Origin: Ascidia mentula
Taxonomy: Eukaryota; Chordata; Ascidiacea; Phlebobranchia; Ascidiidae
NCBI GenBank assembly: GCA_947561715.1
Contig: OX387202.1
Coordinates: 8,259,001-8,323,000 of the forward strand
Direction of reading: 5' to 3'
Length of the DNA: 64,000 nucleotides
Position numbers and translations under genes: made by a program. This document shows, piece by piece, positions 41,012 to 53,200 of the stretch (the first letter of the stretch is position 1; each line of letters begins with the position of its first letter). The notes under the pieces were generated by a model. The model was not told the origin of the DNA, made no database searches, and saw only the letters and a list, made by a program, of their open reading frames with translations.

Positions 41012-41816
41012 ATTCCAGTATTGCTTTTGCTGTTGCACAACGTATGTAACTATGCGATTTCAGCACTTGTCCATTTTGCAGTATATGAATTTTCGATGAA
41101 AAATATTTTTTTTGCAGTACAAGCTTTATTATACAGTGGAAAACGCTGATACTCCAGTATTGCTTTTGCGGTTGCACAACGTATGTAACTATGCGATTTC
41201 AGCACTTGTCCATTTTGCAGTATATGACTTTTCGATGAAAAATATTTTTTTGCAGTACAAGCTTTATTATACTGTGGAAAACGCTGATACTCCAGTATTG
41301 CTTTTGCGGTTGCACAACGTATGTAACTATGCGATTTCAGCACTTGTCCATTTTGCAGTATGTGACTTTTCGATGAAAAATATTTTTTTGCAGTACAAGC
41401 TTTATTATACAGTGGAGAACGCTGATACTCCAGTATTGCTTTTGCGGTTGCACAACGTATGTAACTATGCGATTTCAGCACTTGTCCATTTTGCAGTATA
41501 TGACTTTTCGATGAAAAATATTTTTTTGCAGTACATGCTTTATTATACAGTGGAAAACGCTGATACTCCAGTATTGCTTTTGCGGTTGCACAACGTATGT
41601 AATTGTGCAATTTCAGCACTTGTCCATTTTGCAGTATATGACTTTTCGATAAAAAATATTTTTTTGCAGTAAAAGCTTTATTATACAGTGGAAAACGCTG
41701 ATACTCCAGTATTGCTTTTGCGGTTGCACAACGTATGTAACTATGCGATTTCAGCACTTGTCCATTTTGCAGTATATGACTTTTCGATAAAAAATAATTT
41801 TTTTCAGTACAAGCTT
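37975..41816 (+). repeat. Higher-order duplication, 2623-bp offset
   Basis: About 37975-39193 is repeated at about 40598-41816, an offset of 2623 bp (19 x 138 + 1). Shared variants include TATTATACTGTGG, CAGTGGAGAACGC (near 38788 and 41411), GTATGTAATTGTGC and TTGCAGTAAAAGC. It overlaps the 3036-bp and 413-bp duplications, so this region records at least three exchanges. Confidence 0.87.
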
Positions 41817-43693
41817 AATTTTACAGTGGAAAACGCTGGTACTCCAGTATTGCCTTTGCGGTTGCACAACGTATGTAACTGTGCGATTTCAGCACTTGTC
41901 CATTTTGCAGTATATGACTTTTCGATGAAAAATATTTTTTTGCAGTACAAGCTTTATTATACAGTGGAAAACGCTGATACTCCAGTATTGCTTTTGCGGT
42001 TGCACAACGTTTGTAACTATGAGATTTCAGCACTTGTCCATTTTGCAGTATATGACTTTTCGACAAAAAATAATTTTTTTCAGTACAAGCTTTATTATAC
42101 AGTGGAAAACGCTGATACTCCAGTATTGCTTTTGTGGTTGCACAAAGTATGTAACTATGCAATTTCAGCACTTGTCCATTTTGCAGTATATGAATTTTCG
42201 ATGAAAAATATTTTTTTTGCAGTACAAGCTTTATTATACCGTGGAAAACGCTGATACTCCAGTATTGCTTTTGCTGTTGCACAACGTCTGTAACTATGCG
42301 ATTTCAGCACTTGTCCATTTTGCAGTATATGACTTTTCGATGAAAAATATTTTTTTGCAGTACAAGTTTTATTATACAGTGGAAAACGCAGATACTCCAG
42401 TATTGCTTTTGCGGTTGCACAACGTATGTAACTGTGCGATTTCAGCACTTGTCCATTTTGCAGTATATGACTTTTCGATGCAAAATAATTTTTTTCAGTA
42501 CAAGCTTTATTATACAGTGGAAAACGCTGGTACTCCAGTATTGCTTTTGCGGTTGCACAACGTATGTAACTGAGCGATTTCAGCACTTGTCCATTTTGCA
42601 GTATATGATTTTTCGATGAAAAATATATTTTTGCAGTACATGCTTTATTATACAGTGGAAAACGCTGATACTCCAGTATTGCGTTTGCGGTTGCACAACG
42701 TATGTAACTGTGCAATTTCAGCACTTGTCCATTTTGCAGTATATGACTTTTCGATGAAAAATATTTTTTTGCAGTACAAGCTTTATTGTACAGTGGAAAA
42801 CGCTGATACTCCAGTATTGCTTTTGCGGTTGAACAACGTATGTAACTATGCGATTTCAGCACTTGTCCATTTTGCAGTATATGACTTTTCGATGAAAAAT
42901 ATTTTTTTGCAGTACAAGCTTTATTATACAGTGGAAAACGCTGATACTCCAGTATTGCTTTTGCGGTTGCACAACGTATGTAACTATGAGATTTCAGCAC
43001 TTGTCCATTTTGCAGTGTATGACTTTTCGATAAAAAATAATTTTTTTCAGTACAAGCTTTATTATACAGTGGAAAACGCTGATACTCCAGTATTGCTTTT
43101 GCGGTTGCACAACGTATGTAACTATGCAATTTCAGCACTTGTCCATTTTGCAGTATATGACTTTTCGATGAAAAATATTTTTTTGCAGTACAAGCTTTAT
43201 TTTTCAGTGGAAAACGCTGATACTCCAGTATTGCTTTTGCGGTTGCACAAAGTATGTAACTATGCAATTTCAGCACTTGTCCATTTTGCAGTATATGACT
43301 TTTCGATGAAAAATATTTTTTTGCAGTACAAGCTTTATTATACAGTGGAAAACGCTGATACTCCAGTATTGCTTTTGCGGTTGCACAACGTATGTAACTA
43401 TGAGATTTCAGCACTTGTCCACTTTGCAGTGTATGACTTTTCGATAAAAAATAATTTTTTTCAGTACAAGCTTTATTATACAGTGGAAAACGCTGATACT
43501 CCAGTATTGCTTTTGCGGTTGCACAACGTATGTAACTGTGCGATTTCAGTACTTGTCCATTTTGCAGTATATGACTTTTCGATAAAAAATAATTTTTTTC
43601 AGTACAAGCTTTATTTTACAGTGGAAAACGCTGGTACTCCAGTATTGCCTTTGCGGTTGCACAACGTATGTAACTGTGCGATTTCAGCACTTG

Positions 43694-45784
43694 AATGAAT
43701 CAGATGTTCAGGATCAATTTGCAACCTTCATCCACATTTTTCAAAACACTGTAGAAGAGCATGCTCCATACACACTACAACACAGAAGGCGCAAGGCAAA
43801 GCCTTGGATCACCAAGGGTATCCTAAAATCTATAAAACATAAAAACAAACTTTATAGGAAACTCATTCAAAAAGGAAATCTCACACCCAACTTCAAATTA
43901 TATTCCAATAAACTAAAATCAGTTATAAGAGCAGCCAAGCAAAATCACTACAAAAACTTATTTAATGTTAACAAGGCAAACCCAAAGCAAACCTGGAAAC
44001 TTATCAACAAAATAACCACAAATAACGCCACAAAGAAAACACCAATATCACAAATTACCACACCCAATGGCACAGTTAAAGATCCAACGCACATTGCAAG
44101 TGAATTTAACAATTTTTTCACCAACATTGGGAAAAATATGGCACTACTTGTTCCTCCAACTCTCACAAAACCAATAGACTACCTCACAAACAGTCCATCA
44201 GCATCCTTCTTTTTCCACACTGTGGAAATAAACGAAGTATTTAACACCATTGCACAACTAGACATAAATAAATCAACAGGCCCTCATGACATTCCCATTA
44301 AACTAGTTAAATTAGCAGCACCAGTTATTTCACCAATCCTTTGCCAATTGCTAAACCGCTGCATCCAAACAGCAACATATCCTAAATGCTTAAAAATATC
44401 TAAAGTGATACCACTATTTAAGGGAGGGGACTCTGAAAACTTAAGTAATTACAGACCAATATCATTAATACCAATCTTTGCCAAAATATTTGAAACAATT
44501 ATACATAAAAGGATGATGGACTATTTACTAAAATTTGACCTACTCACCAAATTTCAAAATGGATTTAGACCTGGACATTCAACCGACTTAGCCATAGCAC
44601 ACATCTATGATCACATAGCCAATTTGTTAGACCACCAACAGAAAACATGCGCAATATTCCTTGACCTCCAAAAAGCGTTCGACACAGTCAATCATGACAT
44701 CATACTACAAAAACTAGAATTTCATGGTTTTCGGGGTAAAATTATAACCTTCCTTAAGAGCTACCTAACAGGCCGACAGCAATATACAAAAATTGCCAAT
44801 TCACACTCCAATGTTTCCAATGTGGTTTGCGGCGTACCTCAGGGATCGCCTTTAGGACCCCTCCTCTTCCTTATATACATCAATGACTTGCCTTGCGCCT
44901 CCACATTCCACACAACACTATTTGCAGATGACACATGTCTAATCATGTCACATAAAAACATAGAGGATTTGGAGAAATATACCAATATTGAAATTGACAA
45001 GGTCAATACATGGATGCAGTCCAACAAACTAACAGTTAATTGCCAGAAAACCAAGTTCATGCTCTTCTCCAGATGTAAAAAATTAAACAATAAGTCATTT
45101 CACCTGAAAATCAATGGCGTCACACTTGAACAAGTTGAAACAGCTAAATATCTTGGCATTGAGTTCGATAGCCAACTTTTATGGGGTCCGCACATCAGCA
45201 TGCTCTGCAAAAAAATAGCCAAAACCATCGCTATCATGTACAAGCTCAAGCACCACTTAGGCCAAGACACACTTCGAATTGTGTATCATGCACTAGTACA
45301 CTCTCACCTAAGATATGGTCTTCTAACATGGGGTTTTGCTAGTCCGTCACTGCTACATCCTCTAGTGGTTATGCAGAATCGGGCACTGCGCATAGTTACC
45401 AATAGTCCTTTTCGCACCCACACCTGGCAACTACATTTAAACACCAAAATTCTGCCGATTCACTTAATGCATAATTTACAAATTGGAAGGTTCGTACACA
45501 AGTACAAAAATCAACGTTTGCCACCAGTTTTCAAAAATTATTTCACACCAGTTGCTAGAGTTCATGCCCACACAACCAGAAGTCATACCAACCTCAAATA
45601 TTTTCTTCCACGTGCATCAACGGAATTGGGCAAAAAAAACTTAAATTACAAAGGCGTAGAAATTTGGAACAACATTCCTGAAAACATAAAAAAGTTCAGT
45701 TTGGTCGGATTCCACAAAGCACTGCACGCATTCCTCATCGAATCGCTTGACATAAATCTAAACAACAACACGTGGGCGAGGTAA
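43694..45784 (+). pseudogene. LINE ORF2 fragment: reverse transcriptase without endonuclease
   Basis: A frame of 696 LINE-derived codons runs from the 5' junction to TAA at 45782-45784. No ATG of its own marks the start, because 5' truncation removed about 272 residues including the endonuclease. The RT motifs are complete: IPLFKGGD, NYRPISL, FLDLQKAFD (first catalytic Asp codon at 44663-44665), GVPQGSPLGP and FADD (codons 44921-44932). The C-terminal region ends in a Trp-Ala-Arg just before the stop. No internal stop or frameshift is visible over about 2.1 kb, so the truncated copy is young. It would not be expected to yield a functional element because the nicking enzyme is absent. Confidence 0.93.
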
Positions 45785-46248
45785 ACACCCCCAGGAATGT
45801 TATAATTCAATCAGACACGACACCAATTAATCAAATAATTATCGCAAACCTGCCGCCAGCACGTGCCGCCATCACGTGCCTCAACATAAGTCCACACTCC
45901 ACAGACGTGCCTAGATATATCTTCACACCGTCTAATGTGTTCTGCCAAGCTTATTAATGATAGATACGTAACACATCTTTTGTTGTTGTTGTTTTGTTTT
46001 TTTTCAAAAAAAAAACAAAAAAATATAAAACTAGTTGATATAAAAGGAAAAAAAAATGAAAAGTTTTTCTTCCAGTTGCCGATATGTGTTTGTCTTTTTG
46101 CAACGCCCGTACCTTCCATAGGGCCGGTCCTATGACCAAGAATGGTTCCACCGGTCCTTCGTCACGTCACCAGTCGAAATGATTGCTGCAAGTTGTTGTG
46201 CGTATTCGCTGACGTTTGCGAGAAATAAATGAATTGAATTGAATTGAA
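45785..46248 (+). other. 3' UTR and tail of LINE copy 2
   Basis: This is 464 bases of non-coding LINE sequence. ACACCCCCAGGAATGTT just after the stop resembles copy 1. A T-rich run followed by an A-rich run at about 45991-46023 (GTTTTGTTTTTTTTC, then AAAAAAAAAACAAAA) could fold into an A:T hairpin. AATAAA at 46224-46229 precedes four TGAAT units. Apart from the beginning and end it is not obviously alike to the 3' UTR of copy 1. Confidence 0.82.
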
Positions 46249-47099
46249 TTGTCCATTTTGCAGTATATGATTTTTCGATGAAAAATATTTTTTTGCAGTA
46301 CAAGCTTTATTATACAGTGGAAAACGCTGATACTCCAGTATTGCTTTTGCGGTTGCACAACGTATGTAACTGTGCAATTTCAGCACTTGTCCATTTTGCA
46401 GTATATGATTTTTTGTGAAAAAATAATTTTTTTCAGTACAAGCTTTATTATACAGTGGAAAACGCTGGTATTCCAGTATTGCTTTTGCTGTTGCACAACG
46501 TATGTAACTATGCGATTTCAGCACTTGTCCATTTTGCAGTATATGACTTTTCGATGAAAAATATTTTTTTGCTGCACAAGCTTTATTATACAGTGGAAAA
46601 CGCTGATACTCCAGTATTGCATTTGCGGTTGCACAACGTATGTAACTATGCGATTTCAGCACTTGTCCATTTTGCAGTATATGAATTTTCGATGAAAAAT
46701 ATTTTTTTTGCAGTACAAGCTTTATTATACCGTGGAAAACGCTGATACTCCAGTATTGCTTTTGCGGTTGCACAACGTCTGTAACTATGCGATTTCAGCA
46801 CTTGTCCATTTTGCAGTATATGACTTTTCGATGAAAAATATTTTTTTGCAGTACAAGTTTTATTATACAGTGGAAAACGCTGATACTCCAGTATTGCTTT
46901 TGCGGTTGCACAACGTATGTAACTGTGCGATTTCAGCACTTGTCCATTTTGCAGTATATGACTTTTCGATGCAAAATAATTTTTTTCAGTACAAGCTTTA
47001 TTATACAGTGGAAAACGCTGGTACTCCAGTATTGCTTTTGCGGTTGCACAACGTATGTAACTGAGCGATTTCAGCACTTGTCCATTTTGCAGTATATGA

Positions 47100-50095
47100 C
47101 TTTTCGATGAAAAATATTTTTTTGCAGTACAAGCTTTATTGTACAGTGGAAAACGCTGATACTCCAGTATTGCTTTTGCGGTTGAACAACGTATGTAACT
47201 ATGCGATTTCAGCACTTGTCCATTTTGCAGTATATGACTTTTCGATGAAAAATATTTTTTTGCAGTACAAGCTTTATTATACAGTGGAAAACGCTGATAC
47301 TCCAGTATTGCTTTTGCGGTTGCACAACGTATGTAACTATGAGATTTCAGCACTTGTCCATTTTGCAGTGTATGACTTTTCGATAAAAAATAATTTTTTT
47401 CAGTACAAGCTTTATTATACAGTGGAAAACGCTGATACTCCAGTATTGCTTTTGCGGTTGCACAACGTATGTAACTGTGCGATTTCAGTACTTGTCCATT
47501 TTGCAGTATATGACTTTTCGATAAAAAATAATTTTTTTCAGTACAAGCTTTATTTTACAGTGGAAAACGCTGGTACTCCAGTATTGCCTTTGCGGTTGCA
47601 CAACGTATGTAACTGTGCGATTTCAGCACTTGTCCATTTTGCAGTATATGATTTTTCGATGAAAAATATTTTTTTGCAGTACAAGCTTTATTATACAGTG
47701 GAAAACGCTGATACTCCAGTATTGCTTTTGCGGTTGCACAACGTATGTAACTGTGCAATTTCAGCACTTGTCCATTTTGCAGTATATGATTTTTTGTGAA
47801 AAAATAATTTTTTTCAGTACAAGCTTTATTATACAGTGGAAAACGCTGGTATTCCAGTATTGCTTTTGCTGTTGCACAACGTATGTAACTATGCGATGTC
47901 AGCACTTGTCCATTTTGCAGTATATGACTTTTCGATGAAAAATATTTTTTTGCTGTACAAGCTTTATTATACAGTTGAAAACGCTGATACTCCAGTATTG
48001 CATTTGCGGTTGCACAACGTATGTAACTATGCGATTTCAGCACTTGTCCATTTTGCAGTATATGAATTTTCGATGAAAAATATTTTTTTTGCAGTACAAG
48101 CTTTATTATACCGTGGAAAACGCTGATACTCCAGTATTGCTTTTGCGGTTGCACAACGTCTGTAACTATGCGATTTCAGCACTTGTCCATTTTGCAGTAT
48201 ATGACTTTTCGATGAAAAATATTTTTTTGCAGTACAAGCTTTATTATACTGTGGAAAACGCTGATACTCCAGTATTGCTTTTGCGGTTGCACAACGTATG
48301 TAACTATGCGATTTCAGCACTTGTCCATTTTGCAGTATGTGACTTTTCGATGAAAAATATTTTTTTGCAGTACAAGCTTTATTATACAGTGGAAAACGCT
48401 GATACTCCAGTATTGCTTTTGCGGTTGCACAACGTATGTAACTATGCGATTTCAGCACTTGTCCATTTTGCAGTATATGACTTTTCGATGCAAAATAATT
48501 TTTTTCAGTACAAGCTTTATTATACAGTGGAAAACGCTGGTACTCCAGTATTGCTTTTGCGGTTGCACAACGTATGTAACTGAGCGATTTCAGCACTTGT
48601 CCATTTTGCAGTATAAGATTTTTCGATGAAAAATATTTTTTTGCAGTACAAGCTTTATTATACAGTGGAAAACGCTGATACTCCAGTATTGTTTTTGCGG
48701 TTGCACAACGTATGTAACTGTGCAATTTCAGCACTTGTCCATTTTGCAGTATATGACTTTTCGATGAAAAATATTTTTTTGCAGTACAAGCTTTATTGTA
48801 CAGTGGAAAACGCTGATACTCCAGTATTGCTTTTGCGGTTGAACAACGTATGTAACTATGCGATTTCAGCACTTGTCCATTTTGCAGTATATGACTTTTC
48901 GATGAAAAATATTTTTTTGCAGTACAAGCTTTATTATACAGTGGAAAACGCTGATACTCCAGTATTGCTTTTGCGGTTGCACAACGTATGTAACTATGAG
49001 ATTTCAGCACTTGTCCATTTTGCAGTGTATGACTTTTCGATAAAAAATAATTTTTTTCAGTACAAGCTTTATTATACAGTGGAAAACGCTGATACTCCAG
49101 TATTGCTTTTGCGGTTGCACAACGTATGTAACTGTGCGATTTCAGTACTTGTCCATTTTGCAGTATATGACTTTTCGATAAAAAATAATTTTTTTCAGTA
49201 CAAGCTTTATTTTACAGTGGAAAACGCTGGTACTCCAGTATTGCCTTTGCGGTTGCACAACGTATGTAACTGTGCGATTTCAGCACTTGTCCATTTTGCA
49301 GTATATGATTTTTCGATGAAAAATATTTTTTGGCAGTACAAGCTTTATTATACAGTGGAAAACGCTGATACTCCAGTATTGCTTTTGCGGTTGCACAACG
49401 TATGTAACTGTGCAATTTCAGCACTTGTCCATTTTGCAGTATATGATTTTTTGTGAAAAAATAATTTTTTTCAGTACAAGCTTTATTATACAGTGGAAAA
49501 CGCTGGTATTCCAGTATTGCTTTTGCTGTTGCACAACGTATGTAACTATGCGATGTCAGCACTTGTCCATTTTGCAGTATATGACTTTTCGATGAAAAAT
49601 ATTTTTTTGCTGTACAAGCTTTATTATACAGTTGAAAACGCTGATACTCCAGTATTGCATTTGCGGTTGCACAACGTATGTAACTATGCGATTTCAGCAC
49701 TTGTCCATTTTGCAGTATATGAATTTTCGATGAAAAATATTTTTTTTGCAGTACAAGCTTTATTATACCGTGGAAAACGCTGATACTCCAGTATTGCTTT
49801 TGCGGTTGCACAACGTCTGTAACTATGCGATTTCAGCACTTGTCCATTTTGCAGTATATGACTTTTCGATGAAAAATATTTTTTTGCAGTACAAGCTTTA
49901 TTATACTGTGGAAAACGCTGATACTCCAGTATTGCTTTTGCGGTTGCACAACGTATGTAACTATGCGATTTCAGCACTTGTCCATTTTGCAGTATGTGAC
50001 TTTTCGATGAAAAATATTTTTTTGCAGTACAAGCTTTATTATACAGTGGAAAACGCTGATACTCCAGTATTGCTTTTGCGGTTGCACAACGTATG
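47100..50095 (+). repeat. Tandem higher-order repeat, 1657-bp unit, two partial copies
   Basis: About 47100-48438 matches about 48757-50095 at an offset of 1657 bp (12 x 138 + 1). Shared markers are the TTGAACAACG monomer, GCGATGTCAGC, ACAGTTGAAAACG and the 139-bp ATGAATTTTCGATG monomer. Confidence 0.87.
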
Positions 50096-50299
50096 TAACT
50101 GTGCAATTTCAGCACTTGTCCATTTTGCAGTATATGACTTTTCGATGAAAAATATTTTTTTGCAGTACAAGCTTTATTATACAGTGGAAAACGCTGATAC
50201 TCCAGTATTGCTTTTGCGGTTGCACAACGTATGAAACTATGAGATTTCAGCACTTGTCCATTTTGCAGTGTATGACTTTTCGATAAAAAATAATTTTTT

Positions 50300-53200
50300 T
50301 CAGTACAAGCTTTATTATACAGTGGAAAACGCTGATACTCCAGTATTGCTTTTGCGGTTGCACAACGTATGTAACTGTGCGATTTCAGTACTTGTCCATT
50401 TTGCAGTATATGACTTTTCGATAAAAAATATTTTTTTTCAGTACAAGCTTTATTTTACATTGGAAAACGCTGGTACTCCAGTTTTGCCTTTGCGGTTGCA
50501 CAACGTATGTAACTGTGCGATTTCAGCACTTGTCCATTTTGCAGTATATGATTTTTCGATGAAAAATATTTTTTTGCAGTACAAGCTTTATTATACAGTG
50601 GAAAACGCTGATACTCCAGTATTGCTTTTGCGGTTGCACAACGTATGTAACTGTGCAATTTCAGCACTTGTCCATTTTGCAGTATATGATTTTTTGTGAA
50701 AAAATAATTTTTTTCAGTACAAGCTTTATTATACAGTGGAAAACGCTGGTATTCCAGTATTGCTTTTGCTGTTGCACAACGTATGTAACTATGCGATTTC
50801 AGCACTTGTCCATTTTGCAGTATATGAATTTTCGATGAAAAATATTTTTTTTGCAGTACAAGCTTTATTATACAGTGGAAAACGCTGATACTCCAGTATT
50901 GCTTTTGCGGTTGCACAACGTATGTAACTATGCGATTTCAGCACTTGTCCATTTTGCAGTATATGACTTTTCGATGAAAAATATTTTTTTGCAGTACAAG
51001 CTTTATTATACTGTGGAAAACGCTGATACTCCAGTATTGCTTTTGCGGTTGCACAACGTATGTAACTATGCGATTTCAGCACTTGTCCATTTTGCAGTAT
51101 GTGACTTTTCGATGAAAAATATTTTTTTGCAGAACAAGCTTTATTATACAGTGGAAAACGCTGATACTCCAGTATTGCTTTTGCGGTTGCACAACGTATG
51201 TAACTATGCGATTTCAGCACTTGTCCATTTTGCAGTATATGACTTTTCGATGAAAAATATTTTTTTGCAGTACATGCTTTATTATACAGTGGAAAACGCT
51301 GATACTCCAGTATTGCTTTTGCGGTTGCACAACGTATGTAACTGTGCAATTTCAGCACTTGTCCATTTTGCAGTATATGACTTTTCGATAAAAAATATTT
51401 TTTTGCAGTAAAAGCTTTATTATACAGTGGAAAACGCTGATACTCCAGTATTGCTTTTGCGGTTGCACAACGTATGTAACTATGCGATTTCAGCACTTGT
51501 CCATTTTGCAGTATATGACTTTTCGATAAAAAATAATTTTTTTCAGTACAAGCTTAATTTTACAGTGGAAAACGCTGGTACTCCAGTATTGCCTTTGCGG
51601 TTGCACAACGTATGTAACTGTGCGATTTCAGCACTTGTCCATTTTGCAGTATATGACTTTTCGATGAAAAATATTTTTTTGCAGTACAAGCTTTATTATA
51701 CAGTGGAAAACGCTGATACTCCAGTATTGCTTTTACGGTTGCACAACGTATGTAACTATGCGATTTCAGCACTTGTCCATTTTGCAGTATATGACTTTTC
51801 GACAAAAAATAATTTTTTTCAGTACAAGCTTTATTATACAGTGGAAAACGCTGATACTCCAGTATTGCTTTTGTGGTTGCACAACGTCTGTAACTATGCG
51901 ATTTCAGCACTTGTCCATTTTGCAGTATATGACTTTTCGATGAAAAATATTTTTTTGCAGTACAAGCTTTATTATACAGTGGAAAACGCTGATACTCCAG
52001 TATTGCTTTTGCGGTTGCACAACGTATGTAACTATGAGATTTCAGCACTTGTCCATTTTGCAGTATATGACTTTTCGATAAAAAATGTTTTTTTTTCAGT
52101 ACAAGCTTTATTATACAGTGGAAAACGCTGATACTCCAGTATTGCTTTTGCGGTTGCACAACGTATGTAACTGTGCGATTTCAGTACTTGTCCATTTTGC
52201 AGTATATGACTTTTCGATAAAAAATATTTTTTTTCAGTACAAGCTTTATTTTACATTGGAAAACGCTGGTACTCCAGTTTTGCCTTTGCGGTTGCACAAC
52301 GTATGTAACTGTGCGATTTCAGCACCTGTCCATTTTGCAGTATATGATTTTTCGATGAAAAATATTTTTTTGCAGTACAAGCTTTATTATACAGTGGAAA
52401 ACGCTGATACTCCAGTATTGCTTTTGCGGTTGCACAACGTATGTAACTGTGCAATTTCAGCACTTGTCCATTTTGCAGTATATGATTTTTTGTGAAAAAA
52501 TAATTTTTTTCAGTACAAGCTTTATTATACAGTGGAAAACGCTGGTATTCCAGTATTGCTTTTGCTGTTGCACAACGTATGTAACTATGCGATTTCAGCA
52601 CTTGTCCATTTTGCAGTATATGAATTTTCGATGAAAAATATTTTTTTTGCAGTACAAGCTTTATTATACAGTGGAAAACGCTGATACTCCAGTATTGCTT
52701 TTGCGGTTGCACAACGTATGTAACTATGCGATTTCAGCACTTGTCCATTTTGCAGTATATGACTTTTCGATGAAAAATATTTTTTTGCAGTACAAGCTTT
52801 ATTATACTGTGGAAAACGCTGATACTCCAGTATTGCTTTTGCGGTTGCACAACGTATGTAACTATGCGATTTCAGCACTTGTCCATTTTGCAGTATGTGA
52901 CTTTTCGATGAAAAATATTTTTTTGCAGAACAAGCTTTATTATACAGTGGAAAACGCTGATACTCCAGTATTGCTTTTGCGGTTGCACAACGTATGTAAC
53001 TATGCGATTTCAGCACTTGTCCATTTTGCAGTATATGACTTTTCGATGAAAAATATTTTTTTGCAGTACATGCTTTATTATACAGTGGAAAACGCTGATA
53101 CTCCAGTATTGCTTTTGCGGTTGCACAACGTATGTAACTGTGCAATTTCAGCACTTGTCCATTTTGCAGTATATGACTTTTCGATAAAAAATATTTTTTT

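Larger units (their letters stand above)
16088..43693 (+). repeat. Satellite array block B, 138-bp monomers with 139-bp variants
   Basis: About 200 monomers continue the same family and phase. Besides the plain 138-bp form there are recurring marked monomers. One has ATGATTTTTTGTGAAAAAAT. One is 139 bp long with ATGAATTTTCGATG and eight T before GCAG. One has TTGCACAAAGTATG, one has TTGAACAACG, and one carries AACTGAGCG. These recur in fixed order and form higher-order units, with the extra base of the 139-bp monomer visible in unit lengths of n x 138 + 1. No gene, inverted segment or unrelated DNA is seen. Confidence 0.97.
43694..46248 (+). mobile_element. LINE copy 2, 5'-truncated CR1/L2-like element
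   Basis: A 2555-bp insertion sits in the satellite between GCACTTG and GTCCATTTTG. It begins inside ORF2 at the position equivalent to residue 273 of LINE copy 1, so the whole endonuclease is missing. The reverse transcriptase and C-terminal region, a 3' UTR, AATAAA at 46224-46229 and a (TTGAA)n tail at 46231-46248 are present. The protein aligns with copy 1 without gaps over long stretches (for example PIKLVKLAAPVISPILC and FQNGFRPGHSTDL in both), but nucleotide differences are frequent and most of the 3' UTR differs, so it is a sister subfamily. Only TTG (43691-43693 and 46249-46251) is repeated at the ends, a target duplication of at most 3 bp. The copy cannot move by itself. Confidence 0.94.
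42142..47096 (+). repeat. Segmental duplication, copy carrying LINE 2
   Basis: This is the paralogue of 32754-35150, interrupted by LINE copy 2. It contains the same ordered markers: the AAAGTATG monomer, the ATGAATTTTCGATG monomer, AACTGAGCG and TACATGCTTT. The match ends near 47096, where the other copy has GTATAAGATTTTTCG. Confidence 0.92.

Noticed and set aside
45772-46151. Short open frames in the 3' UTR of LINE copy 2
   Set aside because: They are short, overlap low-complexity T and A runs, and have no similarity between the two LINE copies.
12692-46248. LTR retroelement or virus-derived element
   Set aside because: Neither insertion has terminal repeats, a protease, an integrase or an RNase H. 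The endonuclease-RT order and the (TTGAA)n tail are those of non-LTR elements.
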